DNA from: Bradyrhizobium japonicum USDA 6 | GTDB lineage: Bacteria > Pseudomonadota > Alphaproteobacteria > Rhizobiales > Xanthobacteraceae | Direction of reading: 5' to 3' | Length of the DNA stretch: 64,000 nucleotides | Assembly (NCBI RefSeq): GCF_000284375.1 | Contig: NC_017249.1 | Location: forward strand, 7,619,001-7,683,000 | In this document: positions 9,658 to 18,494 of the stretch, one piece after another | Numbering within the stretch: position 1 is the first letter of the stretch | Layout of the letters: each line of letters starts with the position of its first letter | Translations under genes and position numbers: made by a program | Notes under the pieces: model-generated | What the model was told of the DNA's origin: nothing | Database searches by the model: none | Seen by the model: only the letters and a program-made list of their open reading frames with translations

Positions 9658-10742
9658 CAGGCGGCTCCCTCCACCAGAAGGCTGTTGGCATAGACGTGGA
9701 CATGCGCCGGATCGAATCTCAGCCCGGCGGTGCCGTCCGCGCTGGTGAAGCCTGCCGGCGCGCGCGCCGCGATCTTGGCCTCGCCGATGCGGACGCGCGC
9801 GAAGCGGATGCGGCCGAGGTCGTCGATGCGGTCGATCTTCGCGGTGAGCAATCCGGGTGCGGGCGCGACGGCATCGACGAACTCCGGACGCACGCCGATC
9901 TCGATCTTGGCGCCGGCAGGCAGGTTGTCATAGCTGCGGTTGAGCGCGATGACATTCCCGCCGATGCGCGCCTCGCGCCCCCTCACTTCCGCCGGCAGGA
10001 TGTTCATGCCGGGCGAGCCGATGAAATAGCCCACGAAGGTGTGCGCCGGCTTGTCGAACAGCTCGGCGGGCGTGCCGCTCTGCACCACGCGGCCGTCATG
10101 CATGACGACAACGGTGTCGGCGAAGGTCAGCGCCTCGGTCTGGTCGTGGGTGACGTAGATCATCGTCAGGTCGAGCTCGCGATGCAGCGCCTTCAGCTTG
10201 GAGCGGAGCTGCCATTTCAGCTCGGGATCGATCACGGTCAGCGGCTCGTCGAACAGCACCGCGGCGACGTCGGAGCGGACCAAGCCGCGGCCGAGCGAGA
10301 TTTTTTGCTTGGCATCCGCCGTAAGGCGCGTCGCCTTGCGATTGAGATAGGGCTCAAGGTCGAGCAGGCGGCCGATCTCGGCGACGCGCTTGTCGATCTC
10401 GGCCTTCGGCACGCCGCGGTTCTTCAGCGGAAACGCCAGGTTCTGCCCCACCGTCATGGTGTCGTAGATCACCGGAAACTGGAACACCTGGGCGATGTTG
10501 CGCTTCTGGGTTGACAGCGGTGTGATGTCCTGGCCGTCGAACAGGATTTTCCCCCGCGACGGCGTGATGATGCCGGAGATGACGTTGAGCAGCGTGGTCT
10601 TGCCGCAGCCGGACGGGCCGAGCAGCGCGTAAGCACCGCCCTGCCGCCAGGTCATGGTCACCGGCTTCAGCGCAAAGCTTTCCTGCGGCGCATCATTGCC
10701 GCCGTAGGAGTGGGCGAGATCGACGAGGTCAATGCGGGCCAT
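9657..10742 (-). CDS. glpT: Glycerol ABC transporter ATP-binding protein with degenerate signature motif
   Basis: A 361-residue ATPase with a C-terminal MalK-like regulatory domain. Walker A is GPSGCGKT (42-49), the Q-loop is near VFQFP, Walker B is AVLFDE (161-166) and the switch histidine is H199 in YVTHDQTEA. The signature that should read LSGGQ is LTADA (140-144). GlpS shows the reverse pattern, so each can complete the other's ATP site: GlpT Walker A, Walker B and H-loop with the GlpS signature would form the competent site. It overlaps glpP and lies 12 bp after glpS. Confidence 0.9.
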   Translation of the reverse strand: MARIDLVDLAHSYGGNDAPQESFALKPVTMTWRQGGAYALLGPSGCGKTTLLNVISGIITPSRGKILFDGQDITPLSTQKRNIAQVFQFPVIYDTMTVGQNLAFPLKNRGVPKAEIDKRVAEIGRLLDLEPYLNRKATRLTADAKQKISLGRGLVRSDVAAVLFDEPLTVIDPELKWQLRSKLKALHRELDLTMIYVTHDQTEALTFADTVVVMHDGRVVQSGTPAELFDKPAHTFVGYFIGSPGMNILPAEVRGREARIGGNVIALNRSYDNLPAGAKIEIGVRPEFVDAVAPAPGLLTAKIDRIDDLGRIRFARVRIGEAKIAARAPAGFTSADGTAGLRFDPAHVHVYANSLLVEGAA

Positions 10743-10754
10743 ATCGCATCTCCC

Positions 10755-11887
<1,133 letters not shown>

Positions 11888-11891
<4 letters not shown>

Positions 11892-13456
11892 GGGCGTCCT
11901 CCCGCTTCCAGCAGGGGACTTTGCGGCACAGTGTGGGTTGCAATCCAGTCGTTCAATGCAGCGATCTCGTCGGCAGATAGTCGCAGGCCAAGCTTGGAGC
12001 GGCGCCAGACGATGTCTTCCGCCGTGACCGCCCATTCATTGGCCATGAGGTAGCGGACCTCGCGCTCGGTCAGCGTCGCGCCGAAGGCCTGGCCGAGATC
12101 GGCCGCCGATTTCGCATCGCCGAGCAGCTTGATGGCGCGGGTGCCGTAAGCGCGGGCGAGACGCCGGGCGTGCTCGAGGCTGAGGAAGGGATAGCCGCGC
12201 TGGAGCTCGGCGATCAGGCCGTCGACGTCGGAGACGCCCATGTCGCCGCCGGGCAGCGGCCATTTGCCGGTCCAGCCTTCGCGCGCTTTCGCACTGCGAA
12301 GATAGGGCGCGAGCCGTTCCAGCGCCTCTTCGGCGAGCCGGCGGTAGGTCGTGATCTTGCCGCCATAGATCGAGAGCAGCGGCACGCCGCCGGGTGTGTC
12401 GAGCTCGAACACGTAGTCGCGCGTCGCGGCCTTGGCTTCGCTGGCGCCGTCGTCATAGAGCGGTCGCACGCCGGAATAGGTCCAGACCACGTCCGCTGAA
12501 GTCACCGGCTTGGCCAGATACTCGCTCGCGGCGGCGCAGAGGTACTCGATCTCTTCGGGCGTCGCCTTCACCTTGGCTGGATCGCCGTCGTAGTCGCGGT
12601 CGGTGGTGCCGATCAGCGTAAAGTCGTCCTGGTACGGGATCACGAAGATGATGCGGCCGTCCGCGTTCTGGAACATGTAGGCGCGGTCGTGGTCATAGAG
12701 TTTCTTGACCACGATGTGCGAGCCCTGCACCAGGCGCACCTTGGCTTTCGTGTTGACGCCGGCGCCGCGGCCGAGCACGTCCTCGACCCAGGGGCCGCCG
12801 GCATTGACCAGCGCGCGGGCCTGGATCGAAGAGCGCTCGCCGGTCAGCGTGTTGACCATGCCGACGGTCCAGATGCCGCCGGACTGCTTGATATCCGTCG
12901 CGCGGGTGCGGGTGCGGATCTCGGCGCCCTTGTCGGCGGCATCGCGTGCGTTGAGCACGACGAGACGGGCGTCGTCGACGAAACAGTCGGAATATTCGAA
13001 CGCGCGGCTGTAGCGGTTCGGGATCAGCGGACGGCCAACCTCGTCGCGCCTGAGATCGACCGAACGCGTCGCCGGCAACAGGTGCCGGCCGCCGATATGG
13101 TCATAGAGGAAGAGGCCGAGGCGCAGCAGCCAGGCCGGACGCAGGCCGGCGTGATGCGGCAAAACGAAACGCAGGGGACGGATGATATGGGGCGCGATGC
13201 CCCAGAGGATCTCGCGCTCGATCAGCGCCTCGCGGACCAGGCGAAACTCGTAATATTCGAGATAGCGCAGGCCGCCATGCACCAGCTTGGTCGACCAGGA
13301 CGAGGTCCCGCTCGCCAAATCGTTCATTTCGCACAGGAAGACCGTGTTGCCACGGCCCACCGCGTCGCGCGCGATGCCGCAGCCGTTAACACCGCCTCCG
13401 ATAATGGCGAGGTCGAAAATACGCTCCAACAGACGCATCCCCCGGCGACCGCTCAT
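11888..13456 (-). CDS. glpD: Aerobic glycerol-3-phosphate dehydrogenase
   Basis: FAD-dependent membrane-associated enzyme that oxidises glycerol-3-phosphate to dihydroxyacetone phosphate and passes electrons to quinone. It is about 522 residues, normal for the family. The FAD-binding motif is DLAIIGGGVNGCGIARDA, followed by GTSSWSTKLVHGGLRYLEYYEF, and the C-terminal domain contains the YLMANEWAVTAEDIVWRRSKLG stretch (positions about 475-497). The start at 13456 has GAAGGA almost touching the ATG; ATG at 13438 (MRLLERIFD) is an equally good candidate. First gene of the glpDSTPQUV operon, with a GlpR-type operator region upstream. Confidence 0.92.
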
Positions 13457-13471
13457 TCCTTCGAGCGACTA

Positions 13472-13540
13472 CTTTCGTTTTTCATTAGATCACACCGAAA
13501 AACGAAAGCAAGATGAAAGAGAGGCGAAAGGAAGTGAAAG
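13472..13540 (-). promoter_or_regulatory. Candidate GlpR operator array upstream of glpD
   Basis: A perfect inverted repeat with 12-bp arms, CTTTCGTTTTTC at 13472-13483 and GAAAAACGAAAG at 13497-13508, is separated by 13 bp. Next to it the motif YGAAAG recurs at 13503, 13514, 13525 and 13535, that is every 10-11 bp on one helix face. DeoR-family regulators commonly bind TTTCG-type repeats, so GlpR is the likely ligand. The site is immediately upstream of the glpD start. Confidence 0.65.
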
Positions 13541-13599
13541 AGGAACTTTTTGGTGGGCAATCGGCTGTCGAAACGAGCAATCCGGACGGCAATTCGAGA

Positions 13600-13611
13600 A
13601 GCAATATTGCT
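13600..13611. promoter_or_regulatory. 12-bp palindrome between glpD and the toxin-antitoxin genes
   Basis: AGCAATATTGCT is a perfect palindrome in the divergent intergenic region, 58 bp before the antitoxin start and about 145 bp before glpD. It could be an operator for either transcript. No regulator is identified. Confidence 0.3.
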
Positions 13612-13630
13612 CTTGAATAGCCATCCGCAA

Positions 13631-13666
13631 TCATAATAGTCATAATAGTCATATTGGTTATATTCG
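13631..13666 (+). promoter_or_regulatory. Four tandem 9-bp repeats before the antitoxin gene
   Basis: TCATAATAG occurs twice in a row, followed by the related TCATATTGG and TTATATTCG, ending 2 bp before the antitoxin ATG. AT-rich tandem repeats in a GC-rich genome at this position fit an autoregulatory operator for the antitoxin or the antitoxin-toxin complex. Confidence 0.55.
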
Positions 13667-13668
13667 GC

Positions 13669-13950
13669 ATGACAGACCGCAGCTCCGCTCCCGATTCGCC
13701 GCCGACTGACACGTGGACGCTCGCCAATGCCAAGGCACGCCTGTCCGAGGTGGTCGATCGCGCCCAAACTGGTCCCCAGATCATCACCCGACACGGCAGG
13801 CCCAATGCCGTGGTCGTTTCCGCGGATGAATGGGCGCGAAAGACGGCGCGCAAAGGCACGCTGGCCGAATTCCTGCTGGCTTCGCCGCTGCGCGGTGCCG
13901 ACCTCGAACTTGAACGGGTGCAGGATGAACCGCGCGACGAGATGCCGTGA
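13669..13950 (+). CDS. Type II antitoxin, Phd/YefM family
   Basis: A 93-residue DNA-binding antitoxin. The N-terminal Phd/YefM fold is visible as TWTLANAKARLSEVVDRAQ, GPQIITRHGRPNAVVVSADEW; the C-terminal part would wrap the toxin. The ATG at 13669 was preferred to the in-frame upstream GTG because it follows the tandem repeats and opens the normal domain. Its stop overlaps the toxin start by 4 bp. The pair lies on the opposite strand to, and between, glpR and glpD, so it probably arrived by insertion into an existing locus. Confidence 0.85.
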   Translation: MTDRSSAPDSPPTDTWTLANAKARLSEVVDRAQTGPQIITRHGRPNAVVVSADEWARKTARKGTLAEFLLASPLRGADLELERVQDEPRDEMP

Positions 13951-14372
13951 ACCTGCTCCTCGACACCAACGTGCTGTCGGAGGTTCAGCGGCCGGCGCCT
14001 TCCCCGAAAGTCCTGGCATGGCTCGATACGGTCGATGAGGATCGCGCGTTCATCAGCGTTGCCTCGATCGCCGAGCTTCGCCGCGGCATCGCCCTGCTGG
14101 ATGATGGCCGTCGCCGCGCCGCACTGGCCGCTTGGCTCGCGCATGACCTGCCGGCTCGGTTCGCGCAGCGCACCCTGCCGATCGACCACGCGGTCGCCGA
14201 GCGCTGGGGCGACCTGATGGCGCAGAGCCGTCGCACTGGCGTTGCGTTGTCCGTGATGGACGGCTTCCTTGCGGCCACCGCGTTCGCCAACAATCTCACG
14301 CTCGTCACACGCAATGTGACGGATTTCGCGGCCTTCGGCGTTCCGCTGCTCAACCCGTGGAGCGGCGCCTAA
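13947..14372 (+). CDS. PIN-domain toxin, VapC/FitB type
   Basis: A 141-residue metal-dependent ribonuclease toxin. The acidic residues of the PIN active site are seen as D6 in LLLDTNVLSE, E43 in SVASIAELRRG, D105 in SVMDGFLAA and D126 in TRNVTDF. It starts with GTG overlapping the antitoxin stop, which is typical of vapBC-like operons. Its stop is only 4 bp from the stop of glpR on the other strand, so there is no room for a terminator between them. RNA target unknown. Confidence 0.88.
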   Translation: MNLLLDTNVLSEVQRPAPSPKVLAWLDTVDEDRAFISVASIAELRRGIALLDDGRRRAALAAWLAHDLPARFAQRTLPIDHAVAERWGDLMAQSRRTGVALSVMDGFLAATAFANNLTLVTRNVTDFAAFGVPLLNPWSGA

Positions 14373-14376
14373 GCCG

Positions 14377-15222
14377 CTATCTCAGTCGCACCACCGGCGC
14401 GGCTTCCGGTGCCGCATCCTGAGCATCGGCCGTCGCATCATCGATATCCGCCCCCTTCGGCATCGCCGCCATCACCTCGATGCCCTTGCTGTGGCAGATG
14501 GTGGCGAGGCGCTCGGGCAGCTCCTGGTCGGTCACGAAGGTCTGGATCTGGGTGATATGGGCGATGCGCACCGGCGCGCTGCGGCGCAGCTTTGTGGAGT
14601 CCGCAACCAGCATGACGCTGCGGGCATTGGCGATGATGGCTTGCGCCACCTGCACCTCGCGATAGTCGAAGTCGAGCAGCGCGCCCTCCTCGTCGATCGC
14701 GGACGCCCCGATGATGGCATAGTCGACCTTGAACTGGCCGATGAGCTGCGTCGCGGTCGAGCCGACCACGGCGCCGTCGGCCCGCCGCACCGTGCCGCCG
14801 GCGACCACCACCTCGATGCGGGGATGGCGGTAGAGCAGCATCGCGACGTTGAGATTGTTGGTGATGACGAGGAGGTCCTCGTGCGAGGTCAGCGCGCTCG
14901 CCACCTCCTCGGTCGTGGTGCCGATATTGATGAAGAGCGAGCAGCCGTTCGGGATCAGCGAGGCGGCCGCAGCCCCGATCGCCTTCTTTTCGTCGGCGGC
15001 GACGAACCGCCTCGCCTCGTAGGCGAGGTTTTCGACGCCGGAGGCGATGATGGCGCCGCCGTGGATACGGGTCAGCGAGCGGCGCTCGCAAAGATCGTTG
15101 AGATCCTTGCGGATCGTCTGCGCCGAGACCTCGAACCGGCGCGCGAGCTCCTCGACCATGACGCGCCCCGAGGCGCGCGCGATGTTGAGGATTTCGGCTT
15201 GGCGATGGGTCAATCCGGTCAC
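14377..15222 (-). CDS. glpR: DeoR-family transcriptional regulator of glycerol metabolism
   Basis: A 281-residue regulator with an N-terminal DeoR winged helix (THRQAEILNIARASGRVMVEELARRFEVSAQTIRKDL broken at the recognition helix, about residues 5-45) and a C-terminal sugar-phosphate-binding domain (INIGTTTEEVASAL, NNLNVAMLL, VVGSTATQLIGQF). Starts with GTG preceded by GAGG. The inducer in this family is usually glycerol-3-phosphate. It is separated from glpD by the inserted toxin-antitoxin pair; the operator-like repeats before glpD are its probable target. Assignment as GlpR rests on family and location. Confidence 0.85.
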   Translation of the reverse strand: MTGLTHRQAEILNIARASGRVMVEELARRFEVSAQTIRKDLNDLCERRSLTRIHGGAIIASGVENLAYEARRFVAADEKKAIGAAAASLIPNGCSLFINIGTTTEEVASALTSHEDLLVITNNLNVAMLLYRHPRIEVVVAGGTVRRADGAVVGSTATQLIGQFKVDYAIIGASAIDEEGALLDFDYREVQVAQAIIANARSVMLVADSTKLRRSAPVRIAHITQIQTFVTDQELPERLATICHSKGIEVMAAMPKGADIDDATADAQDAAPEAAPVVRLR

Positions 15223-15313
15223 GGCGATGGCCTCAAATCAGGAAGGCGCATGGTGCGGCGGTTCGCACGTTCGGTCAATGCGCTCGGCGATCACGGTTAA
15301 CGGACAAAGCCCC

Positions 15314-16012
15314 TCACCACGCCATCGCGGCGGCGAGACGCGCGAGCAGTTCCGGATCGTCGAACGCGCTGGCGGAGGCGACCGCGCCGGCGCCAACAAG
15401 GTCGGCATGGCTGAGGCTCGTCCGGATGCCGATGGTCGGAATGCCGGCGGCCGTCGCCGACTGCACGCCGGAGCGGGAATCCTCGAACGCTATCGAAGCC
15501 GTCGCGCTGCCGCCGGCGAAACGCAGCCCCTCCTGATAGGGCAGCGGGTGCGGCTTGCCGTGCGGCAGCTCGTCGCCGATCACAAGTGCCCTGAAGCGGT
15601 GCGTGATGCCGAGACCGGAGAGCAGCAGCTCGGCATTCAGACGCGGCGCGTTGGTCACGGCGACCATGGGAATGCCGGCGGCATCCGCGCGGTCGAGCAG
15701 CGCCATCAGACCCGGAAGCGGCTCGATCTGTCCGGCGACGAGTGTGCGGAAGACGACCTCCTTCTCTCCGAGGATCACGGCGCGCCGTTCCACGGTTTCG
15801 TCGGGCAGAAAGCGCTCGCCGATCGACGCATTGGCGAAGCCTTGCAGCTCCCTGGAGAAGCGCGCGTGATCGAACACATGGCCGCGCGGCCCAAGCACCT
15901 GGTTGAACGCCTTGAGGTGCAGCGGGTCGGTGTTGGCCAGCGTGCCGTCGATGTCGAACAGCAGCGCCCTGCCCGTCACTTGCCCCTGCGCCTGCCCATT
16001 GGCCTCGATCAT
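15314..16012 (-). CDS. HAD-superfamily phosphatase (subfamily IA)
   Basis: A 232-residue cytoplasmic hydrolase. HAD motif I is LLFDIDGTLANTD with the nucleophilic aspartate, motif II is VAVTNAPR, motif III is near GKPHPLPYQEG and motif IV is FEDSRSGVQSATAAG. A helical cap domain occupies about residues 30-95. The start at 16012 (MIEANGQ) was chosen by family length; the open frame extends upstream. It lies 91 bp before glpR in the same direction and may be co-transcribed. A phosphatase for glycerol phosphate or another small sugar phosphate is possible, but the substrate cannot be read from the sequence. Confidence 0.8.
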   Translation of the reverse strand: MIEANGQAQGQVTGRALLFDIDGTLANTDPLHLKAFNQVLGPRGHVFDHARFSRELQGFANASIGERFLPDETVERRAVILGEKEVVFRTLVAGQIEPLPGLMALLDRADAAGIPMVAVTNAPRLNAELLLSGLGITHRFRALVIGDELPHGKPHPLPYQEGLRFAGGSATASIAFEDSRSGVQSATAAGIPTIGIRTSLSHADLVGAGAVASASAFDDPELLARLAAAMAW

Positions 16013-16166
16013 TTCCGTACTTTCCCGAATGCACGATGCATCTATGCGAAACACGTATCAATGCAGCCCCGATCGCGCAATGACGCATCGACATGACCAC
16101 CACGCGACACTCGACAAAGTCGCGCGCGGCTGCAACACTCGGCGCAAGATCAAAAAGGAGGAAACG

Positions 16167-16631
16167 ATGACGATCAACCGACGCGATCTGGCTCTCTCGA
16201 CTCTTGCTGTCTCAAGCCTTGCGGTCTCTGCGCTCGCTCTCACACCGGCGCTGGCCGCTTCGGCGGACGAGGAAGCCGTGGCGAAGAAGGTCGAGGCATT
16301 CCGCCTTGCCCAGATCGCGGCCGATCCCAAGGCGCTCGGCGCGCTCTGCGCCGACGAGGTGAGCTACAGCCATTCCAACGGCAAGGTCGAGGACAAGGCG
16401 ACCTTCATTACCAACGCCACCGACGGCAAATCAAAATTCCTGTCGATCGAGTACAAGGACCCGACCATCAAGGTCGTCGGTCCCGCCGCGATCGTGCGCT
16501 TCCACTGGATGGGCGAACAGGAAATGGCGGCCGATGGGAAAAAAGTGTCGACCAATCTTCACATCCTGATGAACTGGCAGAAGCAGGGCGACGATTGGAA
16601 GCTGCTGTCGCGGGCTGCGACGAAGTTGTGA
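16167..16631 (+). CDS. Exported NTF2-like (SnoaL/DUF4440-type) protein
   Basis: A 154-residue protein with a signal peptide of about 30 residues starting MTINRRDLAL and ending TPALA. The twin arginine before a hydrophobic core suggests Tat export, although the motif is not complete. The mature part is an NTF2-like cone (KKVEAFRLAQIAADPKALGALCADEVSYSHSNG broken at its helices, then GPAAIVRFHW and NLHILMNWQKQGDDWKLLSR). The start is fixed by AAGGAGGA just upstream. No catalytic residues can be assigned. A paralogue without a signal peptide follows 870 bp downstream. Confidence 0.8.
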   Translation: MTINRRDLALSTLAVSSLAVSALALTPALAASADEEAVAKKVEAFRLAQIAADPKALGALCADEVSYSHSNGKVEDKATFITNATDGKSKFLSIEYKDPTIKVVGPAAIVRFHWMGEQEMAADGKKVSTNLHILMNWQKQGDDWKLLSRAATKL

Positions 16632-16643
16632 TTGGCGCTCTTA

Positions 16644-16900
16644 CCCTCTCCCCCTGCCTGCGGGAGAGGGTGGCTCGCCGCGCAGCGGCGAGACGGGTGA
16701 GGGGTTTCCCTCCGCGAGCAGACCTCTCACGATTGAATTCGCAGATTCAGGCTCCCCTCATCCGACGCTATAGCCGAAGCTTTGCTTCGGCGTTCTCTTA
16801 GCAACGGCCGCCGAAGGCGGCCTATGCACTTTCTCCCACATCCGCCTTCGCCAAGGCTTCGGCGGACATGAGGGAGAAGAAAGAAGGCCGCAGCATCAGG
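16644..16900. repeat. Composite hairpin repeat in the 405-bp gap between the two NTF2-like genes
   Basis: The stretch from 16632 to 17036 holds no gene. It begins with CCCTCTCCCC, GGGAGAGGGTGGCTCGCCG and the GCCGCGCAGCGGC hairpin. Further hairpins follow around CGAAGCTTTGCTTCG, GGCCGCCGAAGGCGGCC and TCCGCC...GGCGGA. The first part recurs at 17441-17586. It probably acts only as repeat DNA or as a transcription end after the first gene. Confidence 0.75.
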
Positions 16901-17036
16901 GGCTGCAAAAATTCCGACCACGCTTTGCGCGTCAGAGATCGCGCCACCTCTCGCAATGCAGCGTATTGCGACCTGACGCTCGACAAAATCAAGTGCGGCT
17001 GCAACAGTGGGCGCAAGATCAAGAACGGAGGACACG

Positions 17037-17429
17037 ATGACACTGAATCGCGATCATGCCGCCATAACGGACCACGAGGCGGTGGCAAGAAACGTCGAGG
17101 CATTTCGTCTCGCCCAGATCGCGGCCGACCCGAAAGCGCTCAGCGCGCTATGCGCGGATGATCTGAGCTACAGCCACTCCAACGGCTTCCTCGAGGACAG
17201 GGCGGCCTTCGTCGCCAACGCCACCGACGGCAAGACGGAGTTCCTGTCGATTACGTACAAGGACCCGACGATCAAGATCGTCGGCCCCGTCGCGATCGTG
17301 CGCTTCCATTGGCTGGCCGAGATGATGACCGGCGGACAGAAAGTGGCAAACAGCCTTCATATCCTGATGAACTGGCTGAAGCAGGGCGACGATTGGAAGC
17401 TGTTGTCACGCTCCGCGACGAAGTTGTAA
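17037..17429 (+). CDS. Cytoplasmic paralogue of the NTF2-like protein
   Basis: A 130-residue protein, about 75 percent identical over the NTF2 domain to the product of 16167-16631 (VEAFRLAQIAADPKAL, SYSHSNG, YKDPTIK, LHILMNW, QGDDWKLLSR are shared). The first residues MTLNR match MTINR of the sister, but the roughly 20-residue export signal is missing, so this copy should stay in the cytoplasm. The ribosome-binding site (CGGAGGA) is retained at the same distance. The structure suggests an internal deletion after duplication. Confidence 0.8.
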   Translation: MTLNRDHAAITDHEAVARNVEAFRLAQIAADPKALSALCADDLSYSHSNGFLEDRAAFVANATDGKTEFLSITYKDPTIKIVGPVAIVRFHWLAEMMTGGQKVANSLHILMNWLKQGDDWKLLSRSATKL

Positions 17430-17440
17430 CCGCGTTTTCA

Positions 17441-17586
17441 CCCTCTCCCCTTGCGGGAGAGGGTGGCTCGCCGCGCAGCGGCGAGACGAGTGAGGGGTAT
17501 GCTTCCACGAGCAGACCTCTCACGATCGAATTCCCGGATAGAAACCCCTCATCCGGCGCTTCGCGCCACCTTCTCCCACAAGGGAA
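17441..17586. repeat. Second copy of the CCCTCTCCCC hairpin repeat
   Basis: Repeats the first part of the element at 16644 with small differences, and ends in a partly complementary CTTCTCCCACAAGGG, so the whole can fold into a long imperfect hairpin. It lies 11 bp after the stop of the second NTF2-like gene. Confidence 0.75.
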
Positions 17587-17664
17587 GAAGGAAGAAAGCC
17601 GCATAGGGGGCTGCAAAAAATTCCGACCACGCTTTGCGCGTCAGAAATCACGAGCGGAAGGCGC

Positions 17665-17856
17665 CTACGCCGCTTCCTTCACATCGCCGTTAACCAGCTT
17701 GCGCGCGGCACGCTCAGCTTCACGCGCGTTGCGGAAAAGCTGGCCTTCAAGGCGATTGAAGCGGTCGGACGAGGCGAAGAAACAATAGCCTCCCTGAGAA
17801 CGAACGACGATACCTGCGGTTTGCGAGTCGACTTCGATAATGTAGCTGTCCGGCAT
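17665..17856 (-). CDS. Small conserved hypothetical protein
   Basis: A 63-residue protein beginning MPDSYIIEVDSQTAGIVVRS. The N-terminal half forms beta strands (IIEVDSQTAGIVV, GGYCFFASS) and the C-terminal half is a charged helix (FRNAREAERAARKLVNG). This resembles small bradyrhizobial proteins of unknown function. The ATG at 17856 was chosen because this is where the ordered domain begins; the frame is open for 30 codons upstream. No operon partner. Confidence 0.6.
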   Translation of the reverse strand: MPDSYIIEVDSQTAGIVVRSQGGYCFFASSDRFNRLEGQLFRNAREAERAARKLVNGDVKEAA

Positions 17857-18076
17857 GGTCCGTAGATTCCTCAGTGCGGGCAAATAACGGCAATCCTGCC
17901 CAAAGGTTCCTGAGCATTTGAGGCCGTTTCCACCCCGAATCGACACGCAATTGAGTACGCCGGGACCTCATCCGTTTTATGACTTGTTCTTGGCGAAGCC
18001 GCGACGCGATGGCTCAGTCGCGCCGCGTTTGGCGCGCCGCAAGTTTTCGTGAGATGGGGCAGAGCGTCGCGCGCGA

Positions 18077-18487
18077 TTACGTCGCGATCGGCGGATCGTT
18101 GCGCTGGATCGCTTGCGGACGGCCGTCATCATCGATCGAGACGTAGGTGAAATGACCGTCGGTGACGAGGATCGGCTTGAGCTCCCTGCGCCGCAGCGCC
18201 CAGGCTTCGAGATGCACGGTCATCGAGGTGCGGCCCACGCGGACGAGATTGGCATAGACCGAAACGAGATCGCCGACATAGACCGCTTTGCGAACATTCA
18301 TCGCCTCAATCGCCACGGTGACCGTGCGCGACCTCGCGAGCTTCGATGCGAACACGCCGCCGCCGACATCCATCTGGCTGAGCAGCCAGCCGCCGAAGAT
18401 GTCGCCGTTGGCGTTGGTGTCGGCGGGCATTGCCAGCGTGCGAATGCAGAGATCACCGCTCGGCTCGGTGTCGGACGTTTCAGTCAT
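18077..18487 (-). CDS. Acyl-CoA thioesterase, YciA-type hotdog fold
   Basis: A 136-residue hydrolase that cleaves acyl-CoA to free acid and CoA. The hotdog helix and substrate motif read NANGDIFGGWLLSQMDVGG, with the catalytic Asp of the YciA/BACH group in that segment. Other marks are VTVAIEAMNVRKAVYVGD and GHFTYVSID. It starts 7 bp after the stop of the hydratase/dehydrogenase gene and is the last gene of the beta-oxidation operon, where it may relieve acyl-CoA build-up. Confidence 0.85.
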   Translation of the reverse strand: MTETSDTEPSGDLCIRTLAMPADTNANGDIFGGWLLSQMDVGGGVFASKLARSRTVTVAIEAMNVRKAVYVGDLVSVYANLVRVGRTSMTVHLEAWALRRRELKPILVTDGHFTYVSIDDDGRPQAIQRNDPPIAT

Positions 18488-18494
18488 GTCGGTC

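Larger units (their letters stand above)
16105..17653. repeat. Tandem duplication of an NTF2-like gene with its leader and downstream repeat
   Basis: Two units repeat the same order: a leader with GGCTGCAACA then GGCGCAAGATCAA (16110-16166 and 16979-17036), the gene, a CCCTCTCCCC hairpin repeat, and a tail reading GGGCTGCAAAAA-TTCCGACC plus CGCTTTGCGCGTCAGA (about 16901-16938 and 17608-17648). Leader, coding region, hairpin and tail all match, so this is a segmental duplication rather than two independent insertions. Confidence 0.8.
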
